Below, one piece after another: positions 17,419 through 26,345 of a DNA stretch of 64,000 bases. Positions within the stretch are counted from its first letter, which is position 1, and each line of letters starts with the position of its first letter. The translations under genes were made by a program, and so were the position numbers. The notes beneath the pieces were generated by a model that was not told the origin of the DNA, did no database searches, and was given only the letters and a program-made list of their open reading frames with translations. The stretch comes from CAWIDU01 sp963835055 (GTDB lineage: Bacteria; Patescibacteriota; Saccharimonadia; Saccharimonadales; UBA4665), in contig CAWIDU010000001.1 in NCBI GenBank assembly GCA_963835055.1, positions 310,001 to 374,000 of the forward strand, in the 5' to 3' direction.

Positions 17419-17943
17419 ATGAGTAAATACGTGGTTTTTCTGCGCGGGGTGAATGTCGGCGGCCGAGTTATCAAGATGGCTGAGGTGAAAGTTTGCTTCG
17501 AGACAATGGGCTTCCAGGATGTCAAAACTGTATTGCAGAGCGGCAATGTTGTTTTCGAGACGGATGGAGTCGAGACCGCGGCTTTGAAAAGCGAGATTGA
17601 AAAGGCGCTGACCAAGGCTTTTGACTATCCGGCCAAGGTTCAAGTTTTGCCGCGAGAACGGTTACGAGAAATTGCTGCCGCCTGTCCGTACGCCGACAAT
17701 GACGACAGCTTCCACGCCTACGTTATTTTTCTAGAAGATGGGTTGGACAAAGATTTAGTTCGGGAAAAAGTCGAGTTAACGCCCGGCGAAAAAGTCCAAG
17801 CCGGGGAGGGCGTTGTTTACTGGCGCTGTCCGCGTGGCAACACGCTGCAAAGCCAGTTCGGCAAACTGCTAGGCAGGGCTAAGTACCGGGATTTCAACAC
17901 CAACCGCAACCTGCGAACGCTGCAAAAATTACTTAACGATTAA
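17419..17943 (+). CDS. DUF1697 family protein
   Basis: The 174-residue protein has the characteristic YVVFLRGVNVGGR at its N-terminus, then MAEVKVCFETMGFQDVKTVL and QSGNVVFETD, and the C-terminal FGKLLGRAKYRDFNTNRNLRT. DUF1697 proteins are small soluble proteins of unknown biochemical role, common in bacteria. TACACT at 17407-17412 lies 6 bases before the ATG, consistent with a leaderless start. It converges with the MMPL exporter, with one base between the two stops. Confidence 0.9.
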   Translation: MSKYVVFLRGVNVGGRVIKMAEVKVCFETMGFQDVKTVLQSGNVVFETDGVETAALKSEIEKALTKAFDYPAKVQVLPRERLREIAAACPYADNDDSFHAYVIFLEDGLDKDLVREKVELTPGEKVQAGEGVVYWRCPRGNTLQSQFGKLLGRAKYRDFNTNRNLRTLQKLLND

Positions 17944-17944
17944 G

Positions 17945-20134
17945 CTATTTGCCGCGCTGGTGTAATTCCGATGGCCACCAATTCCAGCGGTCGAGCAGGA
18001 CGACAATCGATGGAACTAAGAGGGTTCGGACGAAAAATGTATCCAGTAGAATGCCGAAGGCGATGCCGAAACCGATTTGCTGGACCTGGCCGTTGCCGCC
18101 AACGATACCAAGCACTGTGAAAGTGCCAGCCAGGATTAGCCCGGCCGAGGTGACCGTCGTGCCGGTAATGCCCATGGCCTTGGTGACGGCCGCCGTCATG
18201 GTCGACTCATTGTGGGCTTCCTCGCGTATGCGGCTCATGACCAGGATGTTATAGTCCTCGCCGAGCGCCATGCAGAAAATGAACATCAGGAAGGGCAGGA
18301 TGAAGAATAGGCCGTCTTGGTGGCCGATATGAATGAAGACAATCATGGCGAAGCCCAATGAAGCTACATATGATAGTCCGACGGTCAGGATCAGGTACCA
18401 CGGTGCCACCAGGCTGCGCAGCAGAATTGCCAGCAAGATGGCGATAATCAATAAGACAACTGGGATGATTCGTTTCAAGTCGTTGTTGGCGACGTGATTA
18501 ACATCGTAAGCCACGGAGTCGGCGCTGTAGTCGGTGGCTTGGGTGGCACCGACCTGAGGCGCGATTTGGTTGAGCGAAGCTCGGACGGCTGGCGTGGCTG
18601 ACAGGGCCGCCGTGCTGCCGCTGGCGCCGGCTTTCAACACGCCATAGAACTGGACGGTCCGACCGTCAGAGCTAATAAATTGCTGAACCGCCAATAGTAT
18701 CGGACTGGCCGTGTCACTGTTATGCAGTTGCTGTAATTGGGTGGGTGTCAACTGGAAACCATTGGCGTCAAACGGTCCGCTGATGGCTTGGTACTCACCA
18801 CTGGCCAAGAGCTTGGTCTGGGCCTGCTGAACAGCTGTTAAATTATTCCAGACCGGCGCCGGGAATTGGAAGATCAGTAGCTGCGGCTGGTTGTCAGCGG
18901 CCGGGAAATGGGCCGCCAGCACTTGCTCGCCAATCGCCGAATCGCTATGGGCTGGTGCGCTCTGGTTGCCGAAACCGCCGGCTTTATAGCCGATCAGACC
19001 TAGTGACAGACCGCCGAAAACCACGACACCAACTATCAACATAGTAAGCGGTCGCTTGATAACGGCATCAGCCAGGCGACCCCACAGGCCGATTTTGAGG
19101 GCCTGTTTGCCAGTCTTGGAAGGCCAGAACACTTTGCGTCCCAGCACGGCCAGTACGGCCGGCAGGAAAGTCAGGGCGATCAATAACATAATGCCGAGAC
19201 CGATAGCCAGGGCCGGGCCGAGGCCCTTGTACAGGCCGAATGAGGCCAATAGCAGGCTGAGCAGGGCAGCGGCGACGGTCAGCGCCGAGAAAGTAATTGA
19301 CTGGCCGACGCGGGTCAAGGCTTTGACGACGGCGTCCTTGGGCTCGGCCCCCTTGCGCATTTCTTCGCGGACGCGGAAGACCAGGAACAGGCCATAGTCC
19401 GTGCCGGCGCCCAGTAGTAGCACGATCAATAGAATCTGGGTTAGGAAACCGACCTGCACACCGATCTTGGTCGACTCGGCGATCACCGGTTGGGCGACGG
19501 CTAGCGCCAAACCAGCCGGAATCAGCGTGATCAGCGGTGCCAAAGCCGCCCGGAAAACCAGCAGCAACAAGACAATAATGAAGATTACGGTGTAACCCTC
19601 AGTGTTGTTGCGGCCTTTCTGGTTGGCGTTGTCAGCGTCGACGCTGGCTGCTATGTCACCGGTCAGGTTGAGCTGCAGGCCGCTCGGCAAGCCAGCCCGC
19701 ATTTGGGTTCTAATAACTTTGACGATGTCGGTTGCGCCGTTGCCGAAAGCCTTGCCGTCCAGCTCGACTAGAATCTGTTCGGCCCGGCCATCGGCCGACT
19801 GACCCTGATTTTTTACTACCACAACTCCCGAGACGTGCTGCACGGCTGCCTCGGAGCGGGCAATTGCCGCCTCATCGCTTGGGGTCAAAGACCCGTCAGC
19901 GCGCGAGGCAATTATGATCGCGCTGGACTGAGTATTCTTATTGAGAAATTTGTTTTCTAACTTGGAGGCCGAGTCGGTCGGGCTGTTCTTGGGCAGGAAA
20001 TCGGAATTATTATTCTGGGAAACGTTATTAATATTCGGGAAATTGGCCGTCACGACCGGAATTAGCACGATCCAAAAAATAATAATTGGCCAGCGGAACC
20101 TAACCGAGAAGCGTGCGATTTTCTCAAACATCAT
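17945..20134 (-). CDS. MMPL/RND-family exporter
   Basis: Membrane transporter of 729 aa with two repeats of a large extracytoplasmic loop plus five or six helices. Helix 1 is at ~14-32 (WPIIIFWIVLIPVVTA). Conserved GTDYGLFLVFRVREE and the matching second-half GEDYNILVMSRIREEA carry the proton-relay Asp residues typical of MMPL proteins. Likely proton-driven export of lipids, glycolipids or drugs. It is divergent from an MFS exporter with a shared promoter region (20131-20243). Two ATG codons (20134 and 20131) follow the -10 by 5 and 8 bases. Confidence 0.92.
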   Translation of the reverse strand: MMFEKIARFSVRFRWPIIIFWIVLIPVVTANFPNINNVSQNNNSDFLPKNSPTDSASKLENKFLNKNTQSSAIIIASRADGSLTPSDEAAIARSEAAVQHVSGVVVVKNQGQSADGRAEQILVELDGKAFGNGATDIVKVIRTQMRAGLPSGLQLNLTGDIAASVDADNANQKGRNNTEGYTVIFIIVLLLLVFRAALAPLITLIPAGLALAVAQPVIAESTKIGVQVGFLTQILLIVLLLGAGTDYGLFLVFRVREEMRKGAEPKDAVVKALTRVGQSITFSALTVAAALLSLLLASFGLYKGLGPALAIGLGIMLLIALTFLPAVLAVLGRKVFWPSKTGKQALKIGLWGRLADAVIKRPLTMLIVGVVVFGGLSLGLIGYKAGGFGNQSAPAHSDSAIGEQVLAAHFPAADNQPQLLIFQFPAPVWNNLTAVQQAQTKLLASGEYQAISGPFDANGFQLTPTQLQQLHNSDTASPILLAVQQFISSDGRTVQFYGVLKAGASGSTAALSATPAVRASLNQIAPQVGATQATDYSADSVAYDVNHVANNDLKRIIPVVLLIIAILLAILLRSLVAPWYLILTVGLSYVASLGFAMIVFIHIGHQDGLFFILPFLMFIFCMALGEDYNILVMSRIREEAHNESTMTAAVTKAMGITGTTVTSAGLILAGTFTVLGIVGGNGQVQQIGFGIAFGILLDTFFVRTLLVPSIVVLLDRWNWWPSELHQRGK

Positions 20135-20139
20135 CTAAA

Positions 20140-20214
20140 ACTATAACCGTTTAGCGGCTAATCGCCAAAGCATTTGCTCTGGCGAGCGTTTCACTATACA
20201 ATCTATAGGATTGT
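20140..20214. promoter_or_regulatory. Bidirectional promoter and palindromic operators between MMPL and MFS exporters
   Basis: Minus strand: TTGGCG (20168-20163), 17 bases, TATAGT (20145-20140). Plus strand: TTGCTC (20174-20179), 17 bases, TACAAT (20197-20202). A 24-base near-palindrome (20162-20185; arms TCGCCA and TGGCGA, with 4 mismatched positions in all) covers both -35 elements. A second perfect inverted repeat (ACAATC, 5 bases, GATTGT; 20198-20214) overlaps the plus-strand -10. This layout fits control of both pumps by one or two dimeric repressors. The regulator is not adjacent. Confidence 0.7.
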
Positions 20215-20242
20215 TCAAAAATTTTAGGTTCTTAGGAGGTGT

Positions 20243-21724
20243 ATGGCGACCGCAAAAGCTCCCGCGAAGAAGGCAACTAACCACTGGTTGATTCTTATAT
20301 TACTGGCGCTGGCGCAGTTCATGGTGGTGCTCGACATCTCGATTGTCAACGTGGCTTTGCCGGCGATCCAGAAAGCTTTCACCATGACCAATACTAGCCT
20401 GCAGTGGATTGTGACAGCTTACACGTTGACCTTTGGCGGCTTCTTATTACTTGGCGGCCGCAGCGCTGACCTCTTTGGTCGGCGTAAGACTTTCTTGATT
20501 GGTGTCGTCGTCTTCACGCTGGCTTCACTGGGTGATGGCCTGTCGCAGTCCGGTACGATGCTGATCTTTCTGCGTGGCATCCAGGGTCTAGCTGGCGCTT
20601 TCATGTCGCCCGCCGCGCTATCAATCGTCTTAGTTACATATAGAGAAGGACATGAAAGAAACGTGGCGCTCAGCGTCTGGGGCGCCGTGGCAGCCGGCGG
20701 CGCGGCAGTGGGTGTGTTACTTGGCGGCATTTTCACTCAGTACCTTGGTTGGCGCTGGAACTTCTTCATCAACGTGCCGATTGGTATCGGCGTGGTAGTA
20801 ACGGCTCTACGTATTCTCGATCGCCATGACTCGACGCTCGAGCACAATGACCTAGATGCGCCGGGCGCGGTACTGGTAACCGGCGGTTTAATTTCATTGG
20901 TCTATGGTCTGGTCAAGGCGCCGGTCAGCGGTTGGACTTCAACCAGCTCGCTGATTTTCTTCGGTATTGCCATCGTGGCGCTGGTCGGTTTCGTTATTAA
21001 CGAGAGTCGCTCCAAGCACCCCCTGGTGCCGCTGCACATTTTCCGTATCCGTAACCTGTCGGGCGCCGACGCCTTGATGTTTTGTATGTCAGCTGGTTTG
21101 TTCTCAATCTTTTTCTTTACCACGCTCTACCTGCAGGAAATTCTCGGCTACGATCCGGTCAAAACCGGCGTTAGCTTCTTACTCATGCCGGTCATTATTG
21201 CGCTGGTGGCGCCCAACGTGCCGCGTCTCATCCAGAAGATCGGCTATAAACCGATCCTCATGGTGTCGCCGCTGCTGGTTTCCGGTGGCCTGTTCTGGCT
21301 ATCGCACATTCCGGTGAATGGTAATTTCTGGGGAAACGTCGCGCCCGGCCTAATCCTGATGGCTCTTGGTATGGGTTTCACATTCGTCAGTGCCACAATC
21401 GCCGCCACCTCTGGTGTACCCGGGCATGAATCCGGTCTGGCTTCCGGTCTCTTGAACACCTCGCAGCAAGTCGGCGGCGCCCTCGGCCTGGCCGTCTTGA
21501 CGGGCATTGCCACGTCTGGCACCACCAAGTACCTCAAGAACCTGCATCTGCACGCTGCACCAACCCACGCTATCCTTAATACGGCGTCGGTTCATGGTTT
21601 TCACACTGGCTACTTAGTTGGCAGCACTTTCGGTATCGCCGGGGCGCTGATCGCCACTTTCGTCATCCGTCAGCAGAAGGGCAAAACCGACCCCAGCCAC
21701 GGCGAAGCCGCCATCGCGGTCTAG
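20243..21724 (+). CDS. MFS transporter, DHA2 (EmrB/QacA) family
   Basis: Proton-antiport drug exporter of 493 aa with about 14 predicted helices. Signature segments are LDISIVNVALPAIQ in helix 1, the motif A loop GGRSADLFGRRKTFLIG, and motif C-like GGAAVGVLLGGIFTQYLGWRW, followed by FFINVPIG. The ribosome site TTAGGAGGTGT is optimal. It shares a two-way promoter with the MMPL exporter, so both may respond to the same toxic compound. Intact and normal in length. Confidence 0.93.
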   Translation: MATAKAPAKKATNHWLILILLALAQFMVVLDISIVNVALPAIQKAFTMTNTSLQWIVTAYTLTFGGFLLLGGRSADLFGRRKTFLIGVVVFTLASLGDGLSQSGTMLIFLRGIQGLAGAFMSPAALSIVLVTYREGHERNVALSVWGAVAAGGAAVGVLLGGIFTQYLGWRWNFFINVPIGIGVVVTALRILDRHDSTLEHNDLDAPGAVLVTGGLISLVYGLVKAPVSGWTSTSSLIFFGIAIVALVGFVINESRSKHPLVPLHIFRIRNLSGADALMFCMSAGLFSIFFFTTLYLQEILGYDPVKTGVSFLLMPVIIALVAPNVPRLIQKIGYKPILMVSPLLVSGGLFWLSHIPVNGNFWGNVAPGLILMALGMGFTFVSATIAATSGVPGHESGLASGLLNTSQQVGGALGLAVLTGIATSGTTKYLKNLHLHAAPTHAILNTASVHGFHTGYLVGSTFGIAGALIATFVIRQQKGKTDPSHGEAAIAV

Positions 21725-21855
21725 AATCGCTAGTGAAGTCGAAGAAGGCATAAAATTAGTGATAATTAACACAATTCCGCGTTTTGTAAACGTAAGCAGT
21801 TGATTTCCACCTATTAAACTGGTACCGTGAGTTTGTAGCCTAACGGTGGTGGAGG

Positions 21856-22761
21856 ATGTGCATTATGCCAGAATCACTTGAGCCACAACAAACACTCGAA
21901 CAGGAAAGCGGTCGTTTCGAAGCGGTTGCCACATATTTATCTGACAGAAGGCGAAAAGCAACGGCGCTAGTTGCCGGCGTAACTATGGCAGTTAGCAGTG
22001 CGGGCTTCGTCCTGGCCGAAACTTCCTACGCCGACGGCCCAACCGGTGACACCGGCGCGACTGGAGATACGAATACTGGGTCTACGGGATCAACGGGCTG
22101 CGCAGTTGACATCTTTAGCAAAGTACCAATTAACGGCCAGTGTCCTGAGTTTGTTAACAACTCGGATCTTTACTACTGCCAAGAGATTATAACTGGCGAC
22201 TTTGGCAGCAGCGGGCAATATCAAGGAATTGTTGATCCTAAATCCGAAAAGTTCGTTTACTCGGTTGGCAGCAGCACGGTCAAAATAACCCTAAGTGCTT
22301 ATCTAAAAATTGAACTATGGGACGGGAATGCATGGGATACCAATTGTGTTGGGGTTGGTACTAGGCCGTTGGCTGGTACGGAAATAGATGAGTCGTTGTT
22401 CATTGCTAGTAAGAAACCGACACCTACCGAGGTAAATGGCCGCTACTATCGACCAATTGGGTCAACTGCCACTATCGATGGTGATCCCAGCACGGCTTAC
22501 GACGGTCAGCAGAATCCGTCGTCTACTACGGTAGATAGCACCTTGAAACTCGGTTTTAAATTGACTAGGGCAGATCTGAAACGCCCCAACTATATTTTGG
22601 TTGGCTACCAAATCATCAGTTCAGCACCACCTCTATCTGAGCAAGTGCCGGACAGTAGCGGTTCTTACGATAATGTCCAAACGATGGTTAGCCCATTACA
22701 TACAACGCCGTTGACCCTTAAGGGTCAAACAATGTCTTCGAGCCATAAAACAAAAAAGTAG
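21856..22761 (+). CDS. Secreted protein of unknown function, 301 aa
   Basis: No family recognised. There is a ~35-residue cytoplasmic N-terminus, then a hydrophobic export segment (~37-55, ALVAGVTMAVSSAGFVLAE), a Gly/Thr/Asp-rich repeat (PTGDTGATGDTNTGSTGSTG) resembling collagen-like or flexible linkers, and a Cys-containing beta-rich domain. The C-terminus is Ser/Lys-rich. Base composition is more AT-rich than the flanking exporter genes. It stands at the head of a block of three surface-type genes upstream of the pilus operon and may be anchored by its N-terminus. Confidence 0.6.
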   Translation: MCIMPESLEPQQTLEQESGRFEAVATYLSDRRRKATALVAGVTMAVSSAGFVLAETSYADGPTGDTGATGDTNTGSTGSTGCAVDIFSKVPINGQCPEFVNNSDLYYCQEIITGDFGSSGQYQGIVDPKSEKFVYSVGSSTVKITLSAYLKIELWDGNAWDTNCVGVGTRPLAGTEIDESLFIASKKPTPTEVNGRYYRPIGSTATIDGDPSTAYDGQQNPSSTTVDSTLKLGFKLTRADLKRPNYILVGYQIISSAPPLSEQVPDSSGSYDNVQTMVSPLHTTPLTLKGQTMSSSHKTKK

Positions 22762-22850
22762 GCTCTAGAGGTACGGTCGGGCTCCAGTTTGCGGTTGCTT
22801 TCATCGGGTAATGCCCTTATAGTTGAAGCATAAGCCTAAAAGGGTGTTTA

Positions 22851-23330
22851 ATGTTGATTAGACAGAAAATAAGAAATTTCGGAAGCCGACCGAAACTGCT
22901 GATGATGGTTATAGGCTTGTTGTTAGTTGGCTTAGCCGCTTACCTAGCTATTAGCACCATTGTTTCTAATTCCGTAGATTGCAACAAAGTTATTGCTACA
23001 GCCAACAATGACATGAAGGCCAAGAAGTATAAGCAAGCCTATGCCTTGCTATCGTCACACACCAGTCACTGCGCATCAACCGTTAAGACGACAGGAAAAC
23101 CTAGTACGACTCAAACTAATGCCGCTGTACAATCCATTAAATATGGTACAGAGGCCGCAAACTCGGCCTATCTCAGCGGAAATAAGCAGCAAGCCGAGCA
23201 GTACTCTACGCAAACATTGAAAACTATTCAATCGATGAGTCAGACCGAAAGGCAACAAGTCCCGTCCGGCTTAATTTATCAGTCAATTGGTATTCAAGCG
23301 GCATCGGCATCGAGCGGAGGCAATCAATAA
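22851..23330 (+). CDS. Single-pass membrane protein with TPR-like helical domain, 159 aa
   Basis: No named family recognised. One N-terminal membrane helix (~15-38, LLMMVIGLLLVGLAAYLAIST) is followed by an extracytoplasmic helical region whose spacing (DMKAKKYKQAYALLSSH ... YLSGNKQQAEQYSTQTLKT) looks like degenerate TPR pairs. Two Cys (DCNK and SHCAS) could form a disulfide. Its TAA stop and the ATG of the 945-residue secreted protein share one base (TAATG, 23328-23332), which suggests coupled translation and a joint role. Function unknown. Confidence 0.6.
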   Translation: MLIRQKIRNFGSRPKLLMMVIGLLLVGLAAYLAISTIVSNSVDCNKVIATANNDMKAKKYKQAYALLSSHTSHCASTVKTTGKPSTTQTNAAVQSIKYGTEAANSAYLSGNKQQAEQYSTQTLKTIQSMSQTERQQVPSGLIYQSIGIQAASASSGGNQ

Positions 23331-26167
23331 TGATTGGTCGACCCGCTGTTAGGGGAGTAGTTTTGTTTCTTTGTGTTCTTGGTGGAGCTTTATGTTTTAT
23401 GCACGGTTCGGCCAAGGCAGCAACACCTGACGGCATACCCAGTACGTTGCCCATAGGTTCATACCTCCTGGACCTTTCCAACCAACCCAGCCTACCCAAC
23501 GGTACGCAAGGTAGCGTGCCCGGCGCCTTTTACAAAGTTTATGTTGGCCAGGCTCCGGCGGGACCCACAACTATTACTATGACCGTCGTGAACAATACTT
23601 CGTGTAACTCAATCAACGTCAAATATTATTATGTTCCAATTGATCAATATGAATTTCCTACAGGGGCTCCTGCCCAGAGTATTGGTTCAAGCCTTTGCTC
23701 TAATCCAACAATAACTATTCAAGTCCCCAGTAGTGCCTTCGTTGCCTCGCAGCAAACCGGTCACTCAGCGCCCAATTCAACACAGCTTTACGTTGCTGAT
23801 CTGTTTATCCAACTACCGCAGTATTGTACAAATCCTAATGGTAGTTGTACGCCGATTGTTCCATCTGCGGCTGTTTGGTTTACGCTTAACGGCGGTGCGA
23901 ATACCGGGTTGGGTTATGTGCCGGCCGTTACTACGGCGTACGGCGGTGCAACGATTATCCCAAATGGAACGCCGTTCCAACAGGGCACACCACCCAATGA
24001 ACTTCAATGGTCGTTTGCACCGGAATGTGATTGGCCGAGTGGCCCGGGTGAATCTGGCAATTCACCATGGAGTCTGTGGTGGTTTGAGGATGATTATGGC
24101 ACAGCGAATCAACCCCAGGGCTCAGGGTTTACTGTACAAATAAGCGCCGAGGATAGAACAACTGGCCTCCCAATAGCTGGTTCGCCGTGGATAATTGCTC
24201 AAGATACAAACCTGAGTAACCCAAACTATGCCAAAGACACTAGGCTTTTTAACGCCAATCAACCGGGAGGTATAACGGTTATAACACCGAACAGCACTGT
24301 CTTACCGAACGGCCAAACATTTAACTGGAGTGCTAATGATAAATACACCTTGCAATTCCTGAATGTCTACAACGATAACGGGATAGAGGCAGGCTTGCCG
24401 TTCGATTCTGGCAACTTCAGTACTGGTTGTCCGAACCAGAAACCGCCGGTACCGGCGCCCTGGCTTGGTATTGACCAGGCGGCGTGTGCGTCAGGCACCG
24501 TATCAGGGTGGGCGGGCGAGCCAAATGGGGCCGGACAATTTTTGACCAATCCATTGAGCATTGCAATTTATGCTGACGGTCCGCCAGGTAATCCAAACTC
24601 AACGCTTATCTCTCCACCCAACGCAATGACTAGTGGGGACCCGAGCAATCCACCCTACAGCAATACATATAGCGTAACCATACCCAGTCCGTTCAGAGCT
24701 GGCTCGCATGTTTTCTATGTCTATGCTACGTATAGCTATGCCGGTGGATCAATTACGACCGGCTATCAAGTCAATGGTCCTATCCAGGGCGGTAATAGTG
24801 ATGGCTCGATCAACCTCAACAATAACTGTCCGCAGTTTTCGTTTAGTCCCAATCCTACGGTCACCGGTGGCACAGATGAAAACCCGACAAATATCACTTT
24901 TTCGGATGATACTGGTTACAGCTATGACGCCCAGCCCAGGGCTCCAGGTTGCGTCCAGCCCGTAACCATCGCCTATACTGTGACCGAGAATTATAAAGGT
25001 GCCATAACAACTTCTGGCAGCACTAGCAGTCCGCATTGTGTCGGCGAGGAAACGGATATTTACCCGCCAACACCATTTACGCCGCCGCCTGGGACGCTGC
25101 AGGCCGGCGACTATTTTTGTCTGACAATAACAATCAGCCCCGGTGGTGGCTATGTGGATGCAAATAATAATTTCGTTGCTGCTTATCCGGGCGACAATAG
25201 CGTAACCCGTACGGGCTGTTTAGATGTGCATAACGACCCGACTTTCAAAGCCCTGGGAGCCGGTGTTGTCGCTGGGGATTGTAACAACAATGGCGGGGAA
25301 CTGGCCAGCTGGAACAATGACAGTGGGACTAATCCCTATGGTTCCGGCTCGCAACTCAGCGCTCTAGCTCTCCTAAATATTACTGGCTTCGCTAGTGCCC
25401 AGAATACAGCCAACACCTCGCCGACCGACCTGAGCTTCGCCAATAATGGAACAGGTGTTAACGTAGCGGCCGATGCCTACAGTCCGGGGCAGGGCGGTAA
25501 TTTTGGTGACGCGCCGTGTCTGCCAACGTTCACCCCGCCGGCCAGTGGTGATACCACCATTGTGACGCAGGCGACGGCAGGGGCCGACTACACCATACCA
25601 AACCCGCCTACATCTGATCTGGTTGTTGGCGACAATAAGTCAATTTTCGTTAGTGGTGGCACCAATGTTTACATCGCGCGTGATATAAGGTTACAGCCGG
25701 GTTGGAATGCCAGCAATGTTCCGTCGTTTGTGCTCCAGGTTACCGGCGGCAACATTTACATTGCTGCGGGGGTGCAAGAGCTCGACGGACTGTACATTGC
25801 TGAACCAGACGCTGCCGGCAATGGCGGCCAAATTTATGATTGTGCTTCCGGCCCGAGTCAGCCAGTGGCGGCTTCCAGTATGTACGGCCCGGCACCAGGC
25901 GGCTGCAGCACGCGTTTGCTGGTCTATGGCAGCTTTGCTGCCAAGCAGATTAACTTGATGCGTACTTATGGATCGTTACGCAATGAGTCAACAGGTAGCT
26001 GTAGCAACGCTGGCGGTTCAGCCCCATTGCCAAGCGGCCTGACGACCTGCGCCGCCGAGGTTTTCCAGTTCAGCCCGGAGATGTACCTCAGTAACCCGGC
26101 CGTGGTGCCATCTGGTGGGGGCGGTACAAAGTTTGATTCCATAACAAGTTTACCGCCGGTGTTATAA
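23330..26167 (+). CDS. Large secreted surface protein, 945 aa
   Basis: Signal peptide at ~8-30 (VVLFLCVLGGALCFMHG, cleavage near AKA). The long mature part is rich in Asn, Pro, Gly, Thr and Ser with scattered Cys pairs, and contains Ig-like modules (e.g. around IAYTVTENYKGAITTSG). A C-terminal region (~750-900) of short strands (NIYIAAGVQELDGLYIAEP) looks like the beta-helical domain seen in CPR surface proteins. It ends SLPPVL, without a clear membrane anchor or LPxTG. It precedes the pilus operon by 178 bases and may be an adhesin or S-layer-like component. The function is inference. Confidence 0.65.
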   Translation: MIGRPAVRGVVLFLCVLGGALCFMHGSAKAATPDGIPSTLPIGSYLLDLSNQPSLPNGTQGSVPGAFYKVYVGQAPAGPTTITMTVVNNTSCNSINVKYYYVPIDQYEFPTGAPAQSIGSSLCSNPTITIQVPSSAFVASQQTGHSAPNSTQLYVADLFIQLPQYCTNPNGSCTPIVPSAAVWFTLNGGANTGLGYVPAVTTAYGGATIIPNGTPFQQGTPPNELQWSFAPECDWPSGPGESGNSPWSLWWFEDDYGTANQPQGSGFTVQISAEDRTTGLPIAGSPWIIAQDTNLSNPNYAKDTRLFNANQPGGITVITPNSTVLPNGQTFNWSANDKYTLQFLNVYNDNGIEAGLPFDSGNFSTGCPNQKPPVPAPWLGIDQAACASGTVSGWAGEPNGAGQFLTNPLSIAIYADGPPGNPNSTLISPPNAMTSGDPSNPPYSNTYSVTIPSPFRAGSHVFYVYATYSYAGGSITTGYQVNGPIQGGNSDGSINLNNNCPQFSFSPNPTVTGGTDENPTNITFSDDTGYSYDAQPRAPGCVQPVTIAYTVTENYKGAITTSGSTSSPHCVGEETDIYPPTPFTPPPGTLQAGDYFCLTITISPGGGYVDANNNFVAAYPGDNSVTRTGCLDVHNDPTFKALGAGVVAGDCNNNGGELASWNNDSGTNPYGSGSQLSALALLNITGFASAQNTANTSPTDLSFANNGTGVNVAADAYSPGQGGNFGDAPCLPTFTPPASGDTTIVTQATAGADYTIPNPPTSDLVVGDNKSIFVSGGTNVYIARDIRLQPGWNASNVPSFVLQVTGGNIYIAAGVQELDGLYIAEPDAAGNGGQIYDCASGPSQPVAASSMYGPAPGGCSTRLLVYGSFAAKQINLMRTYGSLRNESTGSCSNAGGSAPLPSGLTTCAAEVFQFSPEMYLSNPAVVPSGGGGTKFDSITSLPPVL

Positions 26168-26279
26168 TGCTTGTGAGTATACATATATATATGAAGGGCA
26201 GCACCAAGCTGTAAAACAGATAAGCGACAGAGGTGGGAATGAATTTCCGAACAGACCAGCAACAGACAGATAGCGCTTA

Positions 26280-26288
26280 TGCTATAAT
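26280..26288 (+). promoter_or_regulatory. Extended -10 promoter of the pilus operon
   Basis: TGCTATAAT lies 57 bases before the pilM ATG, giving a leader of about 50 bases, in contrast to the many near-leaderless genes here. The leader contains short GGCC-containing inverted segments, but no recognised riboswitch. Confidence 0.5.
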
Positions 26289-26345
26289 TTGCCTGATGAA
26301 GGCGAATGCAATAATTGGCCACGTGGCTATTCAAGAGGCCAAGTT

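Noticed and set aside
26168..26345. Cyclic-di-GMP riboswitch before the pilus operon
   Set aside because: Conserved GEMM core residues were not found; only short GGCC-containing segments.
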